Shown one piece after another: positions 54,286-60,915 of a DNA stretch of 60,915 bases. The DNA is from Zoogloea sp041904905. Its GTDB lineage: Bacteria > Pseudomonadota > Gammaproteobacteria > Burkholderiales > Rhodocyclaceae. How positions within the stretch are numbered: the first letter of the stretch is position 1; each line of letters begins with the position of its first letter. The stretch lies in NCBI RefSeq assembly GCF_041904905.1, contig NZ_JAYRMI010000016.1, positions 1-60,915 on the forward strand, read 5' to 3'. The position numbers and the translations under genes were made by a program. The notes under the pieces were generated by a model. It made no database searches. It had not been told where the DNA came from and saw only the letters and a program-made list of their open reading frames with translations.

Positions 54286-55415
54286 AGAAGCTGAAGGTGG
54301 TGTCGGTTGTCGGCACCCGTCCCGAGATCATCCGGCTCTCCCGCGTGCTGGCAAAGCTGGACGAGCACTGCGAACACGTGTTGGTGCACACTGGCCAGAA
54401 CTACGATTACGAACTGAACCAGATATTTTTTGAAGATCTGGGCGTGCGCAAGCCCGATCACTTCCTCAATGCGGCTGGTGCTACTGGTGCAGAAACCATC
54501 GGCAACGTGATCATTGCGGTAGACAAGGTGCTGGCAGAGGAAAATCCAGAGGCGCTCTTGGTGCTGGGCGATACCAACAGTTGCATTGCGGTATTGCCCG
54601 CCAAGCGCCGGAAGATCCCTACTTTCCACATGGAAGCCGGCAATCGCTGCTTCGACATGCGCGTGCCCGAGGAGATCAACCGCCGCATCGTCGACCACAC
54701 GGCCGACATCAACCTCACCTACAGCACCATCGCCCGCGATTACCTGCTGCGCGAAGGCCTGCCGCCCGATATGGTCATCAAGACCGGCAGCCCGATGTTC
54801 GAAGTACTGACTCACTACCGCGACGGTATCGAGGCATCCGACGTGCTGGAGCGCCTTGGCCTCAAGCCGCGGGAGTTCTTCGTTGTGAGTGCCCACCGGG
54901 AAGAGAACATCGATTCCGAGAAGAACTTCACCAATCTGGTTGCCACCCTCAACGCCGTGGCCGAGAAGTACCAGATGCCGGTGATCGTCTCCACGCACCC
55001 GCGTACCCAGAAGCGTGTGGATGCGATGGGCGCAAAGTTCCATCCGCTGGTCCTCCTGCTCAAGCCCCTGGGCTTCAAGGATTACAACAAGCTTCAACTG
55101 TCGGCCAAGGTCGTTATGTCGGACAGCGGGACGATCAACGAGGAATCGTCAATCCTGAATTTTGCTGCTCTGAACATTCGGGATGCCCACGAGCGACCGG
55201 AAGCCATGGAAGAGGCGAGCACAATGATGACTGGCGTTGGGCAAGAACGCGTCATGCAAGGGCTTGCAATTTTGGAGAGTCAATGTGTCGGTTCCGAACG
55301 TATGCTGCGCCTGGTCGGTGACTACTCCATGCCGAACGTTTCCGAGAAAATTGTGAGAATTATTCATAGTTACGTTGGCTATGTTAAGAGAAAAGTTTGG
55401 TTTGAGGGGTGTTGA
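54282..55415 (+). CDS. capG: Non-hydrolysing UDP-GlcNAc 2-epimerase family, UDP-L-FucNAc synthase (CapG/FnlC/WbjD type)
   Basis: Last step of the route: C2 epimerisation to UDP-L-FucNAc. The 377-residue protein has the WecB fold motifs GTRPEIIR, HTGQNYDYELNQ, HMEAGNRCFDMRVPEE and SDSGTINEE. The NRCFD variant and coupling to capF argue for CapG over plain WecB. GC content falls from 39 of 60 bases (54661-54720) to 24 of 60 (55321-55380) within the gene, hinting at a recombination junction near 55.1 kb. Confidence 0.91.
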   Translation: MKKLKVVSVVGTRPEIIRLSRVLAKLDEHCEHVLVHTGQNYDYELNQIFFEDLGVRKPDHFLNAAGATGAETIGNVIIAVDKVLAEENPEALLVLGDTNSCIAVLPAKRRKIPTFHMEAGNRCFDMRVPEEINRRIVDHTADINLTYSTIARDYLLREGLPPDMVIKTGSPMFEVLTHYRDGIEASDVLERLGLKPREFFVVSAHREENIDSEKNFTNLVATLNAVAEKYQMPVIVSTHPRTQKRVDAMGAKFHPLVLLLKPLGFKDYNKLQLSAKVVMSDSGTINEESSILNFAALNIRDAHERPEAMEEASTMMTGVGQERVMQGLAILESQCVGSERMLRLVGDYSMPNVSEKIVRIIHSYVGYVKRKVWFEGC

Positions 55416-55442
55416 CGACATCTATTGTGGGCGTATTGAAAA

Positions 55443-56525
55443 TTGACTTCGTCTAATGATGCTGTGATCTTGATTGGACCGACTCCGCCCCCCGTGGGTG
55501 GGGTGTCCATTCACGTCGAGAGATTTTCTCGACTTCTGAATAGACTCGAAATTCCCTGTCTTGTCATCAGTACCACTTCATTGACTTCGAGTCGCAGTGT
55601 GATTGGAGTCGGCGGAAACGTCATTTTCGGTGTTCTCCAGAATCTACCAAAGGTCCGGGGGAAACTCGTTCTCATTCATTCGTCCGAGTTGACCGGTACG
55701 ATTGTTGCACTGTTGTGTGAATTTGCCGGTGCAAAGGCTATTCAGTTTTTTCATAATGGCAGAGCGCTTCAGCGAGCTTCGTTGAGTGGAGTCCTTCATT
55801 TAATATGGGGGGGCATGTTGCGGAGGCTTTCTGCGGTCTTTGCTGTAAATTCAGATATCAAGAATGATGTAGCCTCCCTGTCGGACGGACAAGTTTCCGC
55901 CGTGGTCGTCAATCCGTTCATTCCACCGCAAGGCTCGGAGTTGAATCTGGGGGCGTTTGCTACGAGTTTTCAATCCGAGAATATTTATGTTGGATGGTGT
56001 GGGATTGCTTCCGGAGAGCGAGCTGGCATTTACGGCCTAGATTTCTTTCTGGATGCGGTTAGCAGGGTTGCCGATTTCGTGCCACGAGTGGTTGCCGTTA
56101 TTGGCGCCGGCGGAGAGCTTGATCTTGATGTCATGCCGAAGAGTGTTGCGGATCGAGTTCGCATGCTTTCCCGTCAAATTGTAGTGGTTCCGCCCGAGGT
56201 TCCATTCGCCGCTGTAATGACGAAGTTATCAGTTTTTGTCCGGCCAACTCTGAGTGACGGGGATGCGGTTAGCGTCCGGGAGGCCCTTGCGTTGGGCGCG
56301 CGCGTTTTAGCCAGCGATGTTGTGAATCGTCCCGATGATGTTGAGGTTTACAAAGGTGGCGATCTTGAAGACTGCGTTTCCAAACTGGTGGCAATGTTGG
56401 ATTTCCGGCGAATCCACGGCGACGCGAGCTTGATGCATGACGTGGCATTGCCAGCTGGATTCCTTTATGACGCGTCTCCGGAATGTGTTTTGGATATAAT
56501 GAAGGCTGCTCAACGTTCGGCATAG
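55443..56525 (+). CDS. GT-B glycosyltransferase
   Basis: A 360-residue protein beginning with a glycine-rich GT4-like N-terminal motif (GPTPPPVGGVSIHVERF). The C-terminal domain has VGWCGIASGERAGIYGL, then RPTLSDGDAVSVREALALG, the donor-binding loop of GT4 enzymes with a Glu. It should transfer a sugar in the cytoplasm. The start is uncertain: TTG 55443 is used, with a weak ribosome site, and a GTG seven codons later is possible. Low GC. Confidence 0.8.
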   Translation: MTSSNDAVILIGPTPPPVGGVSIHVERFSRLLNRLEIPCLVISTTSLTSSRSVIGVGGNVIFGVLQNLPKVRGKLVLIHSSELTGTIVALLCEFAGAKAIQFFHNGRALQRASLSGVLHLIWGGMLRRLSAVFAVNSDIKNDVASLSDGQVSAVVVNPFIPPQGSELNLGAFATSFQSENIYVGWCGIASGERAGIYGLDFFLDAVSRVADFVPRVVAVIGAGGELDLDVMPKSVADRVRMLSRQIVVVPPEVPFAAVMTKLSVFVRPTLSDGDAVSVREALALGARVLASDVVNRPDDVEVYKGGDLEDCVSKLVAMLDFRRIHGDASLMHDVALPAGFLYDASPECVLDIMKAAQRSA

Positions 56526-56544
56526 CCCTCAGGTTTCGGAGTTT

Positions 56545-58224
56545 ATGGTTAAGCTAATTTCTCGCGTCCGTCTGCTGGGTAGTACGGCAATCCATCTGAA
56601 ATCTACTCAAATAGCTTTTAGGTTGTATTACAAGTTTTTTCGCAGAGTTGTCATTCGCTATGCGTCGCGCCCTGTCTCTGTGGTGGGGCTGACTAATCTC
56701 GATCGCGAGGCTGTATTTCCCGTTTGGAGTGGCCGTGCGCGAGTGGGGGATGCATGCTATGAGTTTCTCGGCGTAAAAGGGTGTGTTAATACTGCTGGCG
56801 ATTGGAATGCGTCTGGCTACGATAAATTGTGGCTTTACAATCTCCATTATTTTGACGATCTCAATGGACTGGGAGCGGATGAGTGTGTTGATGGCGATGC
56901 TCGCATGGTCCAAAGGTGGATCGCTGAGAATCCCGTTATGGTTGGAAATGGATGGGAGCCGTACCCCCTCTCCCTGCGAATTGTAAACTGGTTGAAATGG
57001 TTTGTAGGTCGCCGGGAGCCTAGTCGGGAGTGGCTGGAGAACCTAGCTCGTCAGGTGAATGCCCTATATTTCCAGCGGGAATACCATATTCTGGCCAATC
57101 ATTTGTTCGTTAACGGAAAAGCCCTTGTTTTTGCAGCGGCATTGCTTGATTCGCCTGAATCCAAGAGGTGGATGGGGGCGGGGCTGGCAATTCTCGATCA
57201 CGAGGTGGCAGAACAGTTTCTTGACGACGGAGGGCATTTCGAACTTTCGCCGATGTATCACGCATCATTGCTTTGGGATTTGTGTGATTTGCTTTATCTG
57301 GCGAAGGTAACGACCAACGAGGCGTTGCTGTCGCGATGGTCGGTTTGGTCTGAGGTGCTTGCAAGAGGTGTTGCGTGGCTTGAATCTATGACGCACCCTG
57401 ATGGGCTAGTGTCATTTTTCAATGATAGCGCGTATGGAATAGCCCCGACGCTTTGCGACATTCAATCCTATCTTGAGTTGCTCGGAATTGGCGCTTTGGA
57501 CCCAGGTAGTACGTCGAGCGTACGGGCCTTGACGGATAGCGGTTATATCGTTGTTCCGATCGATCAAGGGGGAAAGGCCATTCTGGATGTTGGGGAGATT
57601 GGTCCGAGTTATCAGCCTGGTCATGGCCATGCGGATGTTCTTAGTTTTGAGTTGAGCCTTTTTGGTTCGCGGCTGCTCGTTAACTCTGGCACGTCAGTTT
57701 ATGGCGAAAGTGTCGAAAGAGTTCGGCAGCGAGGTTCTGCTGCCCATAATACTGTAGTCATAAATGGACGCAACTCCTCGGAAGTATGGGGAGGGTTTCG
57801 AGTTGGACGGCGAGCTCACCCGATTGATGTCCGTATGTCCGTTGATTTCGACGACGTCGTCGTGACCGCAGGGCATGATGGATACAGGCGTTTGAGGGGG
57901 CGCCCGAATCACACTAGAACGTTCAAGTTTTCCCGGGGTCATCTATTAATTCGAGATGAGTTGCGGGGTGAACCCGAGACGGCTGTTGCTTATTTTCATC
58001 TACATCCGGATGTTCGTATCGCTGAATGTGGCATGCTGGTGACGGCGGGAGGAGACTCAATAGGGTACAAGGTGAACGGAGGCGACGTTCAGGTAATTAG
58101 CTCTACCTGGCACCCTCGATTCGGTGAGGTGCAAGTGAGTCAGTGTTTGGAAGTCACTTTCTCTGGAAAATTGTTAGAGGTTGAGTTCGTTTGGGGCGAC
58201 AATGCATATTCTTTTTCTCACTGA
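56545..58224 (+). CDS. Heparinase II/III-like protein of the polysaccharide locus
   Basis: A 559-residue protein with an N-terminal alpha/alpha toroid (about 90-330; LYNLHYFDDLNG, REYHILANHLFVNGKAL) and a C-terminal beta-sandwich (about 360-550; GHGHADVLSFELSLFG, SAAHNTVVINGR). This is the fold of heparinase II/III and PL-type lyases that cleave uronic-acid polymers. No signal peptide is seen, so its location is unclear. Homologues are common inside capsule and O-antigen clusters; whether they cut, edit or epimerise the polymer is not settled. Strikingly low GC (19 of 60 bases at 56581-56640). Confidence 0.88.
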   Translation: MVKLISRVRLLGSTAIHLKSTQIAFRLYYKFFRRVVIRYASRPVSVVGLTNLDREAVFPVWSGRARVGDACYEFLGVKGCVNTAGDWNASGYDKLWLYNLHYFDDLNGLGADECVDGDARMVQRWIAENPVMVGNGWEPYPLSLRIVNWLKWFVGRREPSREWLENLARQVNALYFQREYHILANHLFVNGKALVFAAALLDSPESKRWMGAGLAILDHEVAEQFLDDGGHFELSPMYHASLLWDLCDLLYLAKVTTNEALLSRWSVWSEVLARGVAWLESMTHPDGLVSFFNDSAYGIAPTLCDIQSYLELLGIGALDPGSTSSVRALTDSGYIVVPIDQGGKAILDVGEIGPSYQPGHGHADVLSFELSLFGSRLLVNSGTSVYGESVERVRQRGSAAHNTVVINGRNSSEVWGGFRVGRRAHPIDVRMSVDFDDVVVTAGHDGYRRLRGRPNHTRTFKFSRGHLLIRDELRGEPETAVAYFHLHPDVRIAECGMLVTAGGDSIGYKVNGGDVQVISSTWHPRFGEVQVSQCLEVTFSGKLLEVEFVWGDNAYSFSH

Positions 58225-59425
58225 TAATTTTCCGCCGGAGGTGAATGCACCCGCAAGCCGTACTTTCGAGCATTGCAGGGAGTGGGTTCGCGACGGAGTT
58301 CAAGTTACGGTCATTACTTGCGCTCCCAATTTTCCGAAAGGCCTGGTTTTTCCAGGGTATAAGAATAAGCTCTGGCAATCGGAAGTCGTGGAAGGCATTC
58401 GTGTTATCAGAGTCTGGTCTTACGTTACTGCGAACGAAGGCTTTGTCAAGCGTATTTTAGATTATCAAAGCTTTATGCTCTCTGCTGCCATTGCGGGGCT
58501 ATTTGTGCGGCGAGTGGACGTAGTTGTCGGCACGTCACCGCAGTTCTTTACAGCATGCGCTGCGTGGTTTTTGGGCGCGGTAAAGAGAGTCCCGTTCGTT
58601 TTCGAGTTGCGTGATATGTGGCCCGAATCAATTAAGGCTGTGGGTGCAATGCGAGATTCGATGGCTATCCGTGCGCTGGAGAGAGTTGAGATGCATCTCT
58701 ACCGAAAGGCGGCATTGATTGTTTCTGTCACTAGAGCCTTTAAGCAGAAGCTGATTGAGCGCGGTATAGATGGCAAGAAAATTGCCGTTGTCACAAACGG
58801 TGTTGATATGTCCCGGTTTCGCCCGATGGAGAAGGACAAGAGGCTTGTTGATGAGCTGGGGCTGGCAGGGAAGTTTGTTAGTGGATATGTAGGTACGCAT
58901 GGTTTGGCTCATCATCTCGAGACCATATTGGATGCGGCGTATAAATTGTCTCGCTTGCCTGAAGGCCAGCGATTTCACTTTATCCTTCTCGGAGACGGTG
59001 CGCGCAAGCAGGCGCTAAGAGATGAGGCCGCGACCAAAGGCTTGAGAAACGTTACGTTTATTGACTCTGTCTCCAAAGATGAAGTGGCGAGATATTGGTC
59101 ATTGCTTGATGTTTCGATCATTCATCTGCGAAAAACTGAGCTTTTTACTACGGTTATCCCATCGAAGCTCTTTGAGTGCATGGGCATGGGGCTTCCGGTG
59201 CTCCATGGCGTCGAGGGTGAATCCGCCGGTATTGTGCGGGATTCCGATGTAGGTATCGTGTTTGAGCCGGAGAATTCCGATGAGTTGGTACATCATCTGA
59301 TGTATCTTGCAGGAGCTCCAGAGGTGCATTTGGCGTACAAGGGGAGGTGTGTTCAGGCCGCGCGGCGGTTTGATCGAAAGGCCCTTGCCGCTGAGATGCT
59401 TGGCGAGCTCGCACGGCTCGTTTGA
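58202..59425 (+). CDS. GT4 glycosyltransferase, WbuB-like (putative L-FucNAc transferase)
   Basis: A 407-residue GT-B enzyme. The start MHILFLTDNFPPEVNAPASR, VITCAPNFPKG, FVFELRDMWPESI and VVTNGVD are strongly reminiscent of WbuB, annotated as an L-fucosamine transferase in E. coli O26. The capE-capF-capG genes nearby make its donor UDP-L-FucNAc, which supports that role (inference). The start at 58202 overlaps the heparinase gene by 23 bases. Low GC. Confidence 0.86.
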   Translation: MHILFLTDNFPPEVNAPASRTFEHCREWVRDGVQVTVITCAPNFPKGLVFPGYKNKLWQSEVVEGIRVIRVWSYVTANEGFVKRILDYQSFMLSAAIAGLFVRRVDVVVGTSPQFFTACAAWFLGAVKRVPFVFELRDMWPESIKAVGAMRDSMAIRALERVEMHLYRKAALIVSVTRAFKQKLIERGIDGKKIAVVTNGVDMSRFRPMEKDKRLVDELGLAGKFVSGYVGTHGLAHHLETILDAAYKLSRLPEGQRFHFILLGDGARKQALRDEAATKGLRNVTFIDSVSKDEVARYWSLLDVSIIHLRKTELFTTVIPSKLFECMGMGLPVLHGVEGESAGIVRDSDVGIVFEPENSDELVHHLMYLAGAPEVHLAYKGRCVQAARRFDRKALAAEMLGELARLV

Positions 59426-59477
59426 ATTTTCCTATTTTTCGTTATTTCCAATTCTCAGTATAGTTATGGAGCCCCGC

Positions 59478-60584
59478 ATGTCCCGTTCGCTGATCTACCT
59501 CGTTGCCGGCGCGCGTCCCAATTTCATGAAGATCGCCCCGATCGTTCGCGCCCTGCAAGCCCGGGCCGACCGCTTCGAGTTCAAGATCATCCACACCGGC
59601 CAGCACTACGACCGGGAGATGAGCGACGTCTTCTTCGACGAACTGGGCATTCCCAAGCCGGATTACCACCTGGAAGCCGGCGGCGGCAGCCACGCCACGC
59701 AAACGGCCAAGATCATGGTGGCCTTCGAGGAGATCTGCCAGAAGGCCCGCCCGGATTGCGTGCTGGTGGTGGGCGATGTGAACTCCACGCTGGCCTGCTC
59801 CATCGACGCCAAGAAGCTCGACATTCCGGTGGCCCACGTGGAAGCGGGCCTGCGCAGTGGCGACATGCGCATGCCCGAGGAAATCAACCGCCTCGTCACC
59901 GACAGCATTTCCGACTGGTTCTTCTGCACCGAGCCCGCTGGCGTCGACAACCTGCTGCGCGAAGGCAAGGGCAAGGACGTGGTCTTCCACGTTGGCCACG
60001 TGATGGTCGACAACCTGCTCTTCCAGCGCGACAAGCTCGACGCCTCCGACAAGTCGGGCATGGAAACCGAGGCCATCAAGGCCAAATACCCCAAGTACGG
60101 CGTGGTCACGCTGCACCGCCCGTCCAACGTGGACGACGAAACCAACCTGCGCGGCATCGCCGGTGCCCTGCGTCAGATCGCCGCCGACCTGCCGCTGATC
60201 TTCCCGGTGCACCCGCGCACCCGCGGCAACCTCGAAAAGTTCGGGCTCGATCTCGGCCCCAACGTGGTGCTCACCAAGCCCCAGTCGTACATGGAATTCC
60301 TCAACCTGTGGAAGGACGCCGCGCTGATCATGACGGACAGCGGCGGCCTGCAGGAAGAAACCACCGCCCTCGGCATCCCCTGCCTCACCCTGCGCGAGAA
60401 CACCGAGCGCCCGGTGACCATCGACGAAGGCAGCAACGTGCTGGTGGGCACCGACCCGGCCCGCATCCTCGAAGAAGCCTCCAAGGTGCTGGCCGGCCAG
60501 GGCAAGCACGGCTGCCGCCCGCAGCTTTGGGACGGCAAGGCCGCCGAGCGGATCGTCGCCGATCTGGATCGCGTCCTGCCTTAA
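59478..60584 (+). CDS. wecB: Non-hydrolysing UDP-GlcNAc 2-epimerase (WecB/WbpI-like)
   Basis: Interconverts UDP-GlcNAc and UDP-ManNAc, or an oxidised analogue if WbpI-like. The 368-residue protein has GARPNFMKIAP (11-21), HTGQHYDREMSD, HVEAGLRSGDMRMPEE and TDSGGLQEE. ATG 59478 is chosen because GGAG stands at proper distance; an ATG 12 bases upstream lacks one. High GC and rapid return to host-like composition. The dehydrogenase follows 39 bases later, a pair typical for N-acetyl-hexosaminuronic acid synthesis. Confidence 0.94.
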   Translation: MSRSLIYLVAGARPNFMKIAPIVRALQARADRFEFKIIHTGQHYDREMSDVFFDELGIPKPDYHLEAGGGSHATQTAKIMVAFEEICQKARPDCVLVVGDVNSTLACSIDAKKLDIPVAHVEAGLRSGDMRMPEEINRLVTDSISDWFFCTEPAGVDNLLREGKGKDVVFHVGHVMVDNLLFQRDKLDASDKSGMETEAIKAKYPKYGVVTLHRPSNVDDETNLRGIAGALRQIAADLPLIFPVHPRTRGNLEKFGLDLGPNVVLTKPQSYMEFLNLWKDAALIMTDSGGLQEETTALGIPCLTLRENTERPVTIDEGSNVLVGTDPARILEEASKVLAGQGKHGCRPQLWDGKAAERIVADLDRVLP

Positions 60585-60623
60585 GAATGACGCGTCTACA
60601 GGCTTTTTATTGGAGTCTCTGAA

Positions 60624-60915
60624 ATGACCACCATTGCAGTTATCGGCCTCGGCTACGTTGGCCTGCCCCTCGCCGTTGAATTCGGCAAGAAAGTGAAAAC
60701 CGTCGGTTTCGACCTCCACCAGGAGAAGGTCGATGCCTACGCCCGCCACGTGGACCCGACCGGCGAAGTCGCCACCGAAGACCTCAAAGCCGCGGTGCAC
60801 CTCACCTGCAGCACCGACCCCAAGGTCATCGCCGAAGCCGACTTCATCATCGTGGCCGTGCCCACCCCGGTCGACGACGCCCACCAGCCGGACTTCACCC
60901 CGCTGGTCAAGTCGT
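60624..60915 (+). CDS. Nucleotide-sugar dehydrogenase, TviB/WbpA-like (partial, cut by window end)
   Basis: Only the first 97 codons are inside the window. They encode an NAD-binding Rossmann start (IAVIGLGYVGLPLAVEFG) and the VPTPVDDAHQPDFTPL segment, typical of UDP-HexNAc C6 dehydrogenases. The latter suits the TviB/VipA/WbpA branch (UDP-GlcNAc to UDP-GlcNAcA), though WecC (UDP-ManNAcA) cannot be excluded. With the adjacent 2-epimerase it should supply an acidic amino-sugar for the polymer. Confidence 0.9.
   Translation, partial: MTTIAVIGLGYVGLPLAVEFGKKVKTVGFDLHQEKVDAYARHVDPTGEVATEDLKAAVHLTCSTDPKVIAEADFIIVAVPTPVDDAHQPDFTPLVKS

Overview
The window looks like chromosomal DNA from a high-GC betaproteobacterium, most likely order Rhodocyclales (Zoogloea/Azoarcus/Thauera relatives). 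This is inferred from gene content and order, not from a database search. Pointers are the blocks zinc ribbon-DUF502-aspS, bamD/rluD/pgeF next to polyhydroxyalkanoate genes, PilB-PilC-PilD, ResB/CcsB cytochrome c maturation with cytochrome c4, PEP-CTERM proteins and a large exopolysaccharide locus.

Positions 1-13.9 kb are almost all minus strand. They hold argB, a small heat shock protein with a textbook sigma-32 promoter, a CWC zinc-type small protein, nudB, a barstar-like inhibitor with a secreted barnase-like RNase, a receiver-TPR protein whose phospho-acceptor is Glu, aspS, DUF502, a zinc ribbon protein, the type IV pilus genes pilD-pilC-pilB, a CNNM/CorC transporter and a CcsA-like membrane protein. 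Positions 14-24 kb hold ffh, a PAS histidine kinase with a FixJ-type regulator, a phasin, a DUF455 ferritin-like protein, ccsB-resB, cytochrome c4 and engB. Positions 24-37.7 kb hold manC, bamD, rluD, pgeF, a ZIP transporter, the PHA genes (phaC, two phaB copies, phaR), rimO, a patatin and an FAD-linked oxidase.

Positions 37.7-41.6 kb carry two PEP-CTERM surface proteins on either side of a seven-gene tRNA array (Ala, Glu and Asp). The array contains an internal duplication and a 10-N assembly gap.

Positions 41.6-60.9 kb form one long plus-strand exopolysaccharide locus of the Wzx/Wzy type: an initiating phosphoglycosyltransferase with an unusual C-terminal extension, Wzb, Wza and Wzc, flippase, polymerase, four glycosyltransferases, a heparinase II/III-like protein, the CapE-CapF-CapG route to UDP-L-FucNAc, and a UDP-GlcNAc 2-epimerase with a nucleotide-sugar dehydrogenase that is cut by the window end. 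Base composition is mosaic: low-GC glycosyltransferase/flippase segments surround high-GC sugar-nucleotide genes.

The most interesting signal is regulatory. A near-perfect sigma-54 (-24/-12) element lies upstream of the exopolysaccharide locus, a second strong one upstream of the first PEP-CTERM gene, and a weaker one upstream of the second PEP-CTERM gene. Palindromes that could bind an activator lie next to two of the three. Together they suggest a single RpoN-controlled surface-polymer and aggregation regulon.
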